DNA of 64,000 nt, taken from assembly GCF_003429005.1 (NCBI RefSeq), contig NZ_QVQV01000012.1, positions 1-64,000 on the forward strand, read 5' to 3'. Below are positions 1 to 9,128 of the stretch, in pieces. How positions within the stretch are numbered: position 1 is the stretch's first letter; each line of letters opens with the position of its first letter. Made by a program: the position numbers and the translations under genes. A model generated the notes under the pieces. It ran no database searches, was not told the origin of the DNA, and saw only the letters and a program-made list of their open reading frames with translations. This DNA is from Paraburkholderia sp. DHOC27. GTDB taxonomy: Bacteria; Pseudomonadota; Gammaproteobacteria; Burkholderiales; Burkholderiaceae.

Positions 1-1
1 C

Positions 2-1309
2 GATCAGGAACACCACAAGGTGGACCTCACGCTGCAGGTCGATCCGAGCCGCCGCGTGTACGTGCGCCGCATCAACATCGTCGGCAACACGCGTACCCGT
101 GATGAAGTGGTGCGCCGCGAAATGCGCCAGCTCGAAAGCTCGTGGTTCGATTCGAGCCGCCTCGCGCTGTCGAAGGACCGGATCAACCGTCTCGGTTACT
201 TCACGGACGTGGACGTGACCACGGTGCCGGTGGAAGGCACGGCCGACCAGGTCGACGTGGACGTGAAGGTCACGGAAAAGCCGACCGGCTCGATCACGCT
301 GGGTCTGGGTTACGGCTCAGGTGAAGGCCCGATCATTTCGGCAGGCGTGTCGCAGGACAACGTGTTCGGCTCGGGCACGAGTCTCGCGGTGAACGTGAAT
401 ACCGCCACGACCTTCCGTACGCTGACGGTGACGCAGGTCGATCCGTACTTCACGGTGGACGGCATCAAGCGTATTACCGACGTGTACTACCGGACGAGCG
501 AGCCGCTGTACTACTCCAACGTCACCGACACCAGCTTTCGCATCATCACGCTAGGAGCCGATCTCAAGTTCGGCATTCCGTTCTCCGAATCGGACATGGT
601 CTACTTCGGAACGGGGGTGGAACAGAACCGGCTCGATGTGGATTCCACTACGCCGCAAAGCTACATCGACTACGTGAACTCGTTTGGACGCGTATCGAAC
701 AACATCCCCATCACGTTGGGCTGGTCACGCGATAACCGCGACAGCGCACTGGTACCGAGCCGTGGTTACTTCACGCAGTTCAATGCCGAATACGGTACGC
801 CGATCGCCCGCACCACCTACTACAAGGCGGATCTCCAGGCGCAGTACTACTACTCATTTGCGCGCGGCTTCGTGCTAGGGCTGAATTTTCAGGGCGGCTA
901 CGGCAACGGCCTGGGTGGTGAACCCTATCCGATCTTCAAGAACTACTACGCAGGGGGGATTGGTTCGGTGCGCGGCTACGAGCCAAGCTCGCTGGGTCCG
1001 CGTGACGCCACGACGGGCGACCCGATTGGCGGCTCGAAGCTGCTGGTGGGCAATATTGAATTGACGTTCCCGCTGCCGGGGACGGGCTACGACCGCACGC
1101 TGCGCGTGTTCACGTTCGTAGACGGCGGCAATGTGTGGGGCACGGAAGGCAATAGCGTCGGCGCGAACGGCCTGCGCTACTCGTACGGTGCGGGTCTCGA
1201 ATGGATTTCGCCAATCGGGCCGCTCAAGCTGGACTTCGGCCTGCCCATCGTGAAGCACGCGGGCGACCAGTACCAGAAATTCCAGTTTCAGATCGGCACG
1301 TCGTTCTGA
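2..1309 (+). CDS. bamA: BamA-like outer-membrane assembly protein (5' truncated by window)
   Basis: Outer-membrane insertase of the Omp85 family, which folds beta-barrel proteins into the outer membrane. The frame is open from the first bases, so the visible 435 residues are the C-terminal part; the signal peptide and POTRA domains 1-4 lie outside the window. Seen here: one POTRA domain (about residues 12-93, with INIVGNTRT), then a 16-strand-type barrel. The barrel carries the family loop motif VRGY at about residue 323 and ends in phenylalanine, as outer-membrane proteins do. The usual downstream neighbours of the housekeeping gene (skp/ompH, lpxD, fabZ, lpxA) are absent; a small opposite-strand gene and a sugar transporter follow. 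That suggests a second, stand-alone copy. Family call is firm; paralogue status is inferred from context. Confidence 0.9.
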   Translation, partial: DQEHHKVDLTLQVDPSRRVYVRRINIVGNTRTRDEVVRREMRQLESSWFDSSRLALSKDRINRLGYFTDVDVTTVPVEGTADQVDVDVKVTEKPTGSITLGLGYGSGEGPIISAGVSQDNVFGSGTSLAVNVNTATTFRTLTVTQVDPYFTVDGIKRITDVYYRTSEPLYYSNVTDTSFRIITLGADLKFGIPFSESDMVYFGTGVEQNRLDVDSTTPQSYIDYVNSFGRVSNNIPITLGWSRDNRDSALVPSRGYFTQFNAEYGTPIARTTYYKADLQAQYYYSFARGFVLGLNFQGGYGNGLGGEPYPIFKNYYAGGIGSVRGYEPSSLGPRDATTGDPIGGSKLLVGNIELTFPLPGTGYDRTLRVFTFVDGGNVWGTEGNSVGANGLRYSYGAGLEWISPIGPLKLDFGLPIVKHAGDQYQKFQFQIGTSF

Positions 1310-1357
1310 TGTGCAGCGTGGCGTGACGCAATAGCGCGGCGACCGCGCGTCTGGCGC

Positions 1358-1498
1358 TTAATGCGGACGGCGATGCGCTTCGGCGAGCACGGCGCAGGTT
1401 TGCAGATGCAGTTGCAGCGCACGGCGTGCGACGGCGGCCAGACGGCCCAGCAAGCTGGTGGAAGCGGTTGCGGACGTGGCGGAGGTGCTCTGGCTCAT
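1358..1498 (-). CDS. Small protein of 46 residues, function unknown
   Basis: A short frame begins with ATG at 1498 behind an AAGGATC ribosome site and ends with TAA at 1358. The product starts MSQSTSATSATAS and is Ser/Thr/Ala-rich, followed by a basic amphipathic stretch (LLGRLAAVARRALQLHLQ) and an Arg/His-rich tail. No known domain is recognised. A recognisable promoter (TTGCGT, 16 bp, TATAAT) and a palindrome lie directly upstream, which is the main reason to accept so short a frame. It could instead be a leader peptide or a spurious frame in GC-rich DNA. Confidence 0.5.
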   Translation of the reverse strand: MSQSTSATSATASTSLLGRLAAVARRALQLHLQTCAVLAEAHRRPH

Positions 1499-1526
1499 GG
1501 TGAGATCCTTGGTTGTTCAGGTTAAC

Positions 1527-1573
1527 TACCTAGGTAATAACCCTGATTATAACCCCGCTACGCCGCAACGCAA
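1527..1573 (-). promoter_or_regulatory. Promoter with MarR-like palindrome for the 46-residue gene
   Basis: Reading the minus strand, TTGCGT (1568-1573) and TATAAT (1546-1551) are 16 bp apart. The perfect palindrome TACCTAGGTA (1527-1536) lies just downstream of the -10 box, where a bound repressor would block transcription. The sequence resembles operators of MarR-family repressors, but no MarR gene is in view. Promoter boxes and palindrome are seen; the regulator is inferred. Confidence 0.5.
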
Positions 1574-1831
1574 CAAATCAATATAGCGTACTACCCCGCG
1601 TTGCCCGGTAAGCCTTTAACTACGGGCGGGAGCCGCCCGCGGTCCGTAAAAAAATCACGAAAAAAGGCCTACTGACCTCCAGACTTACCCGAATCCTCAG
1701 CACAGCATGGTGCGTCGCACCAAACGCGCGCCGCGCCTCTTCCCGTAAGGTCTTGCACCACCATGAGGCAAGTCACGGCTGCCGCAGCGCACCAAAAGCG
1801 CTTTCTTGACTCCCGTCTCCGCCACTGCTGT

Positions 1832-1856
1832 ACTAAATAAAACAAAGTGATTTAGT
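1832..1856. promoter_or_regulatory. Candidate ROK-repressor operator upstream of frcB
   Basis: Inverted repeat with arms ACTAAAT (1832-1838) and ATTTAGT (1850-1856) around an A-rich 11-bp spacer, in otherwise GC-rich DNA 160 bp before the transporter operon. AT-rich inverted repeats of this size are typical binding sites of ROK repressors of the XylR/NagC type, and the operon encodes a ROK regulator at 4985-6211. The pairing of site and protein is inference. Confidence 0.45.
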
Positions 1857-1940
1857 CGATCCAGCAGACCGAACGGCTGCACGGCGCAACAACCCGCGCG
1901 CCGCACGCCCATCGTCTTTGGATCGCGATTGGAGTCATCG

Positions 1941-2000
1941 CATCGCCGTCGCACACATCGCCGTCGCACACATCGTCGTCCAGAACATCGTTGTCAATAA
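1941..2000. repeat. Four tandem 15-bp repeats in the frcB leader
   Basis: Four consecutive 15-bp units: CATCGCCGTCGCACA (1941-1955), the same again (1956-1970), CATCGTCGTCCAGAA (1971-1985) and CATCGTTGTCAATAA (1986-2000). The first two are identical and the last two decay towards the ribosome site GGAGGAG at 2004-2010. The rest of the 519-bp gap 1499-2017 holds a GC hairpin (GGGCGG/CCGCCC, 1624-1639) and the operator candidate; no further gene was seen. Confidence 0.75.
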
Positions 2001-2017
2001 CCCGGAGGAGCATTCCC

Positions 2018-3019
2018 ATGAATCAGACATCCCGCAGGCATCCCGTGGTCCGGCGTCTCGCCGTGTTGGGCGTGGCCGTTTCCGCCGTGTGGTGCGCCAG
2101 CGCCACCCTGGCGGCCGATCAGCCGGTCGTCGGCCTGATCACGAAGACCGACACCAATCCGTTCTTCGTGAAGATGAAACAGGGCGCCGACGCCGCTGCG
2201 CAAAAGGACGGCGCGAAACTGCTGACGGCAGCGGGCAAGTTCGACGGCGACAACGCCAGCCAGGTCACCGCCATCGAAAACATGATGACTGCGGGTGCCA
2301 AGGCGATTCTGATTACCCCGAGCGACACCAAGGCCATCGTGCCGAGCATCAAGAAGGCGCGCGCCGCCGGCGTGATGGTGATCGCGCTCGACACGCCGAC
2401 CGAGCCGCAGGACGCCACCGACGCCCTCTTCGCCACCGACAACTTCAAGGCCGGCGTGCTGATCGGCCAGTACGCGAAGACCGCCATGAACGGCAAGCCG
2501 GCCAAGATCGCCACGCTCGATCTCGCGCCGGGCGTCTCGGTGGGCGTGCTGCGTCACAACGGCTTCCTGCAGGGCTTCGGCGTGAAGGAAGGTGACCCGG
2601 CGATCGTCTGTAGCCAGGACACGCGCGGCGATCAGGCCAAGGGTCAAACGGCGATGGAAAACTGCCTGCAGAAGAACCCCGACATCAACCTCGTCTACAC
2701 CATCAATGAACCGGCAGCGGCCGGCGCGTATCGCGCGCTCAAGGCGGCCGGCAAGGACAAGGGCGTGATGATCGTGTCGATCGACGGCGGCTGTGAAGGC
2801 GTGCGTAACGTCAAGGCTGGCGCGATCGCTGCCACCTCGCAGCAGTATCCGCTGAAGATGGCCGGCCTCGGCGTGGAAGCCGGTGTCGCGTATGCCAAGA
2901 CCGGCAAGAAGGTCTCGGGCTACACGGATACGGGCGTGACGCTGATCACCGACAAGCCGATGAGCGGCGTGGATAGCAAGGATACGAAGTTCGGTCTGGA
3001 AAACTGCTGGGGGCAATAA
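2018..3019 (+). CDS. frcB: Periplasmic sugar-binding protein of an ABC importer (FrcB type)
   Basis: Periplasmic binding protein of the ribose/fructose class that delivers sugar to the permease. The 333-residue product starts at ATG 2018 behind GGAGGAG. A signal peptide (basic RRHPVVRR, hydrophobic core to about A33) is followed by a type I periplasmic binding fold with VGLITKTDTNPFF near the mature N-terminus, a stretch characteristic of FrcB. A TTG nine codons upstream is in frame but lies before the ribosome site, so it was not chosen. First gene of frcB-frcC-frcA-ROK. The substrate is uncertain: FrcB relatives bind fructose or ribose/mannose, but the aldolase-family gene at 6363 hints at pentose or sugar-acid use. 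Confidence 0.88.
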   Translation: MNQTSRRHPVVRRLAVLGVAVSAVWCASATLAADQPVVGLITKTDTNPFFVKMKQGADAAAQKDGAKLLTAAGKFDGDNASQVTAIENMMTAGAKAILITPSDTKAIVPSIKKARAAGVMVIALDTPTEPQDATDALFATDNFKAGVLIGQYAKTAMNGKPAKIATLDLAPGVSVGVLRHNGFLQGFGVKEGDPAIVCSQDTRGDQAKGQTAMENCLQKNPDINLVYTINEPAAAGAYRALKAAGKDKGVMIVSIDGGCEGVRNVKAGAIAATSQQYPLKMAGLGVEAGVAYAKTGKKVSGYTDTGVTLITDKPMSGVDSKDTKFGLENCWGQ

Positions 3020-3156
3020 GCCGCCTCTGGTCGCAGGGAGACCCGCCCGCGGGTCTGCAATGGGTCCGCAACGGATCCACAACCGGTACGAAACGGGTCT
3101 CCCACAGTCTTGCCGCGCGGCCGCTGCGCCACGCTTTAGCATCGAGGAAATTCATC

Positions 3157-4146
3157 ATGTCGACTCCCTCCACGCCGGCCGGCGCCCCACGCCGGTTCAC
3201 TGACCGTCTGCCCTCTCTCGCCGAAATCGGTCCGCTCATCGCCCTCGTCCTCGCCTGCGCCTTCTTCATTTCGCAGAGCAACCGCTTTCTCTCGTTCCAG
3301 AACTGGTCGCTGATCCTGCAGCAGACCATGGTCGTCGCGGTGATCGCGATTGGCCAGACGCTGATCGTGCTGACGGGCGGCATCGACCTCTCGTGCGGCA
3401 TGGTGATGGCCTTCGGCTCGATCATCATGAGCAAGTTCGCGGTCAATCTCGGCGTGCCGCCGATCCTCGCCATTGTCTGCGGCATCGGCGCGAGTGCGCT
3501 GTTCGGCGCGGTCAATGGCCTGCTGATCACGCGCATCAAACTGCCCGCCTTCATCGTCACGCTCGGCACGCTGAATATCGCCTTCGCGCTCACGCAGATC
3601 TATTCGAACGCCGAGAGCGTCTCGAACCTGCCCGACGCGATCATGTTCCTCGGCAACACCTTCAAGATCGGCCCGGCGGACGTGACCTACGGCACCGTGC
3701 TCACGCTGCTGATGTATCTGGCCACCTGGTTCGTGCTGCGTGACACGGTGCCGGGCCGGCATCTGTATGCGCTCGGCAACAACGCCGAAGCGGCGCGCCT
3801 GATGGGTCTCTCGTCGCAACGCATCCTGCTGACGGTGTACACGCTGGCCGGCGCCATCTACGGCATCGCCGCGCTGCTGTCGGTTTCGCGCACGGGGGTC
3901 GGCGATCCGCAGGCGGGTCAAACCGAAAACCTCGACAGTATTACGGCCGTGGTGCTGGGCGGGACGAGCCTGTTCGGCGGCCGCGGGTCGATTGTCGGCA
4001 CCTTGCTCGGCGCGCTGATCGTCGGCGTGTTCCGCAACGGTCTGACGCTGATCGGCGTGTCGTCGGTGTACCAGGTGTTGATCACGGGCTGCCTCGTGAT
4101 TCTCGCCGTCGCCGCCGACAAACTTTCCCATCGCGGCGCTCGTTGA
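3157..4146 (+). CDS. frcC: Sugar ABC transporter permease (FrcC type)
   Basis: Inner-membrane channel of the sugar importer, 329 residues, of the BPD_transp_2 family (RbsC, XylH, FrcC). Many hydrophobic segments are visible from about residue 27 to the end, with conserved GGIDLSCGMVMAFGS after the first pair and GRGSIVGTLLGALIVGV near the C-terminus. Starts at ATG 3157 with GAGGAA upstream. It follows frcB by 137 bp and precedes the ATPase by 14 bp, in the usual order. Confidence 0.9.
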   Translation: MSTPSTPAGAPRRFTDRLPSLAEIGPLIALVLACAFFISQSNRFLSFQNWSLILQQTMVVAVIAIGQTLIVLTGGIDLSCGMVMAFGSIIMSKFAVNLGVPPILAIVCGIGASALFGAVNGLLITRIKLPAFIVTLGTLNIAFALTQIYSNAESVSNLPDAIMFLGNTFKIGPADVTYGTVLTLLMYLATWFVLRDTVPGRHLYALGNNAEAARLMGLSSQRILLTVYTLAGAIYGIAALLSVSRTGVGDPQAGQTENLDSITAVVLGGTSLFGGRGSIVGTLLGALIVGVFRNGLTLIGVSSVYQVLITGCLVILAVAADKLSHRGAR

Positions 4147-4160
4147 TCCAGGAGTCAGTC

Positions 4161-4955
<795 letters not shown>

Positions 4956-4984
4956 CGCGCGCCCCCCGTTGAGCGCGGCCGGCC

Positions 4985-6211
4985 ATGAACAGCCACGGCA
5001 CGCCTTCACCGCTCAAGCGCACGGTCGGCTCGAATCAGGTCGGCATGCGGCAGTTCAACGAGCGGATCGTCCTGCAGGCGATCCGCCTGCATGGCCCGTT
5101 GCCGAAGGCCGACGTAGGCCGGCTCACGCGTCTGTCCATGCAGACGGTGTCGATGATCGTCGACCGTCTGATCGACGACGGCTTGCTGGCGCGCCAGGCG
5201 CGCGTGCGCGGACGCATCGGCCAGCCTTCCGTGCCGATTGCGCTGCGGCCTGAAGGGGCTTACACGATCGGCATCAAGGTGGGCCGCCGCAGTCTCGACG
5301 TGCTGGCAATGGACTTCACCGGCCAGGTCTGCTGCCGCGACGTGCTGGAGTATGCGTACCCCGATCCACGGGTGCTGTTTCCCGCGCTCGAAAACAAGCT
5401 GGCCCGCGTCAACGAGACGCTCGGCGCGCGGGCGGGCAAGGTGGTCGGCGTGGGTGTGGCCGCGCCGCTGTGGCTCGGCGGCTGGCGCGATCTGCTGGGC
5501 GCGCCGCCCGATGCGCTGGAAGCGTGGGCGGATATCGACATCCGCACGCGGATTGCCGGCATGACCGGGCTGCCGGTGGAATTCGCCAAGGACACCACCG
5601 CCGCCTGCGCCGCCGAACTGGTGATGGGCCAGGGGCGCGGCATCCATAACTTTCTGTATCTGTTCGTCGGCACCTTCATTGGCGGCGGCCTCGTGATCGA
5701 CGGGCGTCTGCATGGCGGCCCGCACGACAACGCCGGCGCGGTCGGCTCGATTCCGCTCGGCGCCGGGCGCGCCCGCAAACCGGCGCGTCAGTTGCTGCAC
5801 AGCGCTTCCGGTTTCGTGCTCGAACAGATGCTCGCCGAGGCCGGCGCGCCCGCCACCGCCGCGCACGATCATCGCGCGCTGGCACCGGAGTGGTGGCGCG
5901 TGACCGAACAGTGGCTCGACACGGCGTGCCCGGCTATTGCCGGTGCGCTAACCAACGCGACCGCGCTGCTCGATCTGGAGGCGGTGGTGATCGACGGCGA
6001 GCTGGACCGTCAACTGGTGCGCGAAATCATTCGCCGTACCGAGCGCGTGCTGGATGGCTTCGAGTGGGAAGGCATGGTGCGTCCGCAATTGCTGGAAGGC
6101 ACCATTGGCGCGGACGCCCGGGCGATGGGCGGCGCGATCCTGCCGCTTTACGCGCATTTCGCGCCGGTGCACGAGCTGTTCCTCAAGCCCGCGACGGAAG
6201 TGGGGTTTTGA
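4985..6211 (+). CDS. ROK-family transcriptional repressor of the transporter operon
   Basis: 408-residue regulator with an N-terminal winged helix (about residues 20-80, RLTRLSMQTVSMIVDRLIDDGLL) and a C-terminal ROK sugar-kinase-like domain containing YLFVGTFIGGGLVIDG. The FAKDTTAACAAEL stretch keeps the aspartate of the kinase site. The zinc-binding CxCGxxGC motif expected after the GG...G loop is absent: the region reads GSIPLGAGRARKPARQLL without cysteine. It lies 29 bp after frcA in the same direction and probably controls the operon in response to the imported sugar. In Rhizobiaceae the equivalent FrcR and the FrcK kinase are separate; no sugar kinase follows here. Confidence 0.85.
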   Translation: MNSHGTPSPLKRTVGSNQVGMRQFNERIVLQAIRLHGPLPKADVGRLTRLSMQTVSMIVDRLIDDGLLARQARVRGRIGQPSVPIALRPEGAYTIGIKVGRRSLDVLAMDFTGQVCCRDVLEYAYPDPRVLFPALENKLARVNETLGARAGKVVGVGVAAPLWLGGWRDLLGAPPDALEAWADIDIRTRIAGMTGLPVEFAKDTTAACAAELVMGQGRGIHNFLYLFVGTFIGGGLVIDGRLHGGPHDNAGAVGSIPLGAGRARKPARQLLHSASGFVLEQMLAEAGAPATAAHDHRALAPEWWRVTEQWLDTACPAIAGALTNATALLDLEAVVIDGELDRQLVREIIRRTERVLDGFEWEGMVRPQLLEGTIGADARAMGGAILPLYAHFAPVHELFLKPATEVGF

Positions 6212-6362
6212 GCGAGACGTGTGGGCCTGCGGGCTGGTCCGCTTTATAGTAGCCGGTGTCGACCGTATGCCCGCCGTCCAGTACCCGCAACGACCCGCCG
6301 CTACAAGCTATTACGAGCCACTACCGTCCACTACCGTTCGTCTGCACTCACGCCAACCAGCC

Positions 6363-7295
6363 ATGACCGACACCTCAGCCCAGCCCATCTACCGCGGTGT
6401 ATTCCCCGTTGCGCCGACCATCTTCGACGAGCAAGGCGCGCTCGACCTGGAAGGACAGAAACGCTGCATCGACTTCATGATCGACGCGGGTTCCAACGGC
6501 ATCTGCATTCTGGCGAACTTCTCCGAGCAGTTCACGCTTTCGGATGACGAACGCAATACGCTGATCGACGTGGTGCTCAAGCACGTGGCCGGTCGCGTGC
6601 CGGTGATCGTCACCACCACGCATTACAGCTCGCGCCTGTGTGCCGAGCGCAGCCGCCGCGCCCAGGACAGCGGCGCCGCGATGGTCATGATCATGCCGCC
6701 TTACCACGGCGCGACCTTCCGGGTGGGCGAGCGCGGCATCTACGAGTTCTACAGCACGGTTTCGGATGCGATCGACATTCCGATCATGATCCAGGATGCG
6801 CCGGCCGCGGGCACGCCGATGTCGGCGGCCTTTCTGGCGCGCATGGCGCGTGAGCTGCGCAACGTGTCGTACTTCAAGATCGAAGTGCCGCAGGCGGCGG
6901 TGAAGCTGCGCGAACTGATCGAACTGGGTGGCGACGCGATTGTCGGTCCCTGGGACGGCGAAGAAGCCATCACGCTGATGGCCGATCTCGATGCGGGCGC
7001 AACGGGTGCGATGACGGCGGGCGGCTACCCGGACGGCATCCGCCAGATCGTCGACGCGTATGCTGCCGGCGACACGGAACAGGCCGCCGCGCACTATCAG
7101 CGCTGGCTGCCGCTCATCAACTACGAAAACCGTCAGGGCGGTCTCGCCGCCTGCAAGGTGCTGATGAAGGAAGGCGGCGTGATCCGCTCGGACGCCGTGC
7201 GCCATCCGCTGCTGCCCATGCACCCGGCCATCCGCGAGGGACTGCTAAAGATTGCCCGGCGCCTCGACCCGCTGGTGCTGCGCTGGGGCAAGTAA
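6363..7295 (+). CDS. Dihydrodipicolinate synthase-family enzyme, probable L-2-keto-3-deoxyarabonate dehydratase
   Basis: 310-residue TIM-barrel lyase of the DapA/NanA superfamily. The Schiff-base lysine is K172 in YFKIE. The position 28 residues earlier, tyrosine in most members (YNxP), is glutamine in QDAP. That replacement, with MPPYHGATFRV and GPWDGEEAITL, matches what I recall of L-2-keto-3-deoxyarabonate dehydratase, which makes 2-oxoglutarate semialdehyde in the non-phosphorylative L-arabinose pathway. Start at ATG 6363; the frame is open further upstream across a 151-bp gap but without a good ribosome site. The other arabinose-pathway enzymes are not in the window. A related keto-deoxy sugar-acid activity is the alternative. 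Confidence 0.75.
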   Translation: MTDTSAQPIYRGVFPVAPTIFDEQGALDLEGQKRCIDFMIDAGSNGICILANFSEQFTLSDDERNTLIDVVLKHVAGRVPVIVTTTHYSSRLCAERSRRAQDSGAAMVMIMPPYHGATFRVGERGIYEFYSTVSDAIDIPIMIQDAPAAGTPMSAAFLARMARELRNVSYFKIEVPQAAVKLRELIELGGDAIVGPWDGEEAITLMADLDAGATGAMTAGGYPDGIRQIVDAYAAGDTEQAAAHYQRWLPLINYENRQGGLAACKVLMKEGGVIRSDAVRHPLLPMHPAIREGLLKIARRLDPLVLRWGK

Positions 7296-7318
7296 CACGG
7301 CAAACTGGAAAAAACGGC

Positions 7319-7346
7319 GGTGCGCTTCGCCCCCGCGAACCGCACC
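7319..7346. terminator. Stem-loop after the sugar operon, possible terminator
   Basis: Inverted repeat GGTGCGCTTCGC / GCGAACCGCACC (one mismatch in 12) with a CCCC loop, beginning 24 bp after the stop of the dehydratase gene. There is no T-run after it, so intrinsic termination is uncertain; it could stabilise the mRNA 3' end. The rest of the gap to 7711 shows no convincing gene. Confidence 0.45.
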
Positions 7347-7711
7347 CATTCGGGTCGAGCCGGCCGCGATACGTTGCCGGCCAGCCCGACCCTCATGCCG
7401 AATAGCACTACCTTGTTGCCTTCTTGACTGCTTATGATCGCCGGACCTTTGCTGTCCAGTCCGGCGTGGCGCTGCGCACGGCCATGCCCCGGCCCTGCAG
7501 CAGCACTGGTCACCTCTGCTACCCCCGCCCTCCCATCCCTGCACGGCTGCTGTTCGTGCCGCCGCAAGCTCGCGCAAGGACGCCTACCCCCACCTATACG
7601 GAGGCAGCCGTCGAATGGATGCAGCGAATGCAATCTGAAAGAGAGAAAAACCGGATTTAACGTCAGAGGGAAATTGAGTACCATAGGCGCGCACCCATCA
7701 CCCAACTCTCC

Positions 7712-8281
7712 ATGACCGCGAATACACGAGACTTGACGCCGGAAACGCTGACGGAACTGCTCGAACGCGTTGCCAAAGAGGACGCCACCGCACTTCGGGA
7801 GTTATATGATGTCGCCGCCCCGAAACTGTTTGGCCTTGCGCTCCGTATATTGAGCAAGCACGAGTGGGCCGAAGAAGTCCTGCAGGACAGCTTCGTCAAC
7901 ATCTGGCGTTTTGCGGGCGACTACCGGCGCGGTCTGTCGGCCCCCATGACGTGGATGTCGGCGATCGTCCGCAACCGTGCGCTCGATCACCTGCGGCGGG
8001 TCAACACGCAGGAAACAGAATGGAGTGATGCGTTGGACGATCTTGTGGCAACGGGGGATCCGGATCCGGAAACGTTATCGGCCGTGAGCATGCAGGCACG
8101 GCTACTGGACGGATGCATGCAGCAACTGGAACCGGCGCAGCGCCAGGCTGTTGCGCTCGCCTATTTGCGTGATCAAAGCCACAGCGAGATTGCCGAAACG
8201 CTAACCGTGCCGCTCGGCACCGTGAAGTCGTGGATTCGCCGCGGCCTCAGCAAGCTGAAAAGCTGCCTGGGGGGTGCGTGA
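7712..8281 (+). CDS. ECF sigma factor (SigK-like)
   Basis: 189-residue group 4 sigma factor that would direct RNA polymerase to stress promoters. Sigma region 2 spans about residues 25-95 (LYDVAAPKLFGLALRIL, EEVLQDSFVNIWR, APMTWMSAIVRNRALDHLR). Region 4 is near 130-185 (LEPAQRQAVALAYLRDQSHSEIAETLTVPLGTVKSWIRR has the -35 recognition helix). Starts at ATG 7712 with a weak ribosome site. Its stop overlaps the start of the anti-sigma gene by one base, so the two are translated together. Confidence 0.92.
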   Translation: MTANTRDLTPETLTELLERVAKEDATALRELYDVAAPKLFGLALRILSKHEWAEEVLQDSFVNIWRFAGDYRRGLSAPMTWMSAIVRNRALDHLRRVNTQETEWSDALDDLVATGDPDPETLSAVSMQARLLDGCMQQLEPAQRQAVALAYLRDQSHSEIAETLTVPLGTVKSWIRRGLSKLKSCLGGA

Positions 8282-9057
8282 TGAACCTCACTCGCTATCC
8301 TCAACTCGTGGACCTGCTGGCCGCCGAATACGCGCTTGGCACCTTGCGCGGTGGCGCGCGGCGTCGGCTGCAACGCTATGCGGAGAGTGACACCACGATC
8401 CGCCAGTCAATCGAAGAATGGCAACAGCGGCTCGCACCGATGGCCGAACTCGCGCCCGCGCGCATGCCGTCGGCGGCGGTGTGGGAGGCCATCGAGAAAC
8501 GCCTTGGACTCGCTGCGGCGCGCAGTGCAGCCGTCGAGCGTCCGGCGCAGCCGGTCCCGCCGGCGCGCAACTGGTACGACAATCTGGCCTTCTGGCGCGG
8601 CTGGGCCATCGCGACCACCGCGTTCGCGGCCATCGCCGTGGTGGTGGCCGTGCGCACCTTGCTGCAACCGGGCACGGGCGCACCGCCTGCGCAAACCGTC
8701 GCGCAGCAACCTGAAACGCTGGTCTCGCACGTGGCCGTGCTCAACAACAAGGACGCGCAGCCGGTCCTGCTGGTGGCTTGGGATAAGGCCCACGCCACCA
8801 TGAGCCTGCATCGCCTCGGCGACGTTGCGTTGCCGCCGGGCAAGGCGATGGAACTGTGGGGCATTCCGGCGAGCGGCCATCCGGTGGCGCTCGGCATGAT
8901 GCCCGACAGCGGCAACGGCAAGGTCACGGCGGGCCAGCAACAGCCCGAGAGCTACGCGGCACTGGCCGTGTCGATCGAAGCGCCGGGCGGCTCGCCGAAC
9001 CCCAATGGCCCGACTGGTCCGGTGGTATTCAGCGGCAAGCTGCTGCCGGTATCCTGA
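8281..9057 (+). CDS. Anti-sigma K factor, RskA family
   Basis: 258-residue membrane protein that likely holds the preceding sigma factor inactive. The N-terminal cytoplasmic part (about 1-85) contains LAAEYALGTLRGGARRR, a short sigma-binding domain. One transmembrane helix follows at about 107-128, then a periplasmic RskA C-terminal domain with AWDKAHATMSL and ELWGIPASGHPVALG. The ATG at 8281 shares its A with the sigma stop codon. Translational coupling and pairing with the sigma are typical of the family. Confidence 0.88.
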   Translation: MNLTRYPQLVDLLAAEYALGTLRGGARRRLQRYAESDTTIRQSIEEWQQRLAPMAELAPARMPSAAVWEAIEKRLGLAAARSAAVERPAQPVPPARNWYDNLAFWRGWAIATTAFAAIAVVVAVRTLLQPGTGAPPAQTVAQQPETLVSHVAVLNNKDAQPVLLVAWDKAHATMSLHRLGDVALPPGKAMELWGIPASGHPVALGMMPDSGNGKVTAGQQQPESYAALAVSIEAPGGSPNPNGPTGPVVFSGKLLPVS

Positions 9058-9128
9058 GCTGCGCTGTCTGACCTCTCGCTTCGGTGTCCGTTTTGCAGAC
9101 GGGCACCGAAGCCTCCACATTCTTTGGT

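Noticed and set aside
7424..7660. 78-codon frame between the dehydratase and sigma genes
   Set aside because: No ribosome site, Arg/Pro-rich translation and no resemblance to proteins.
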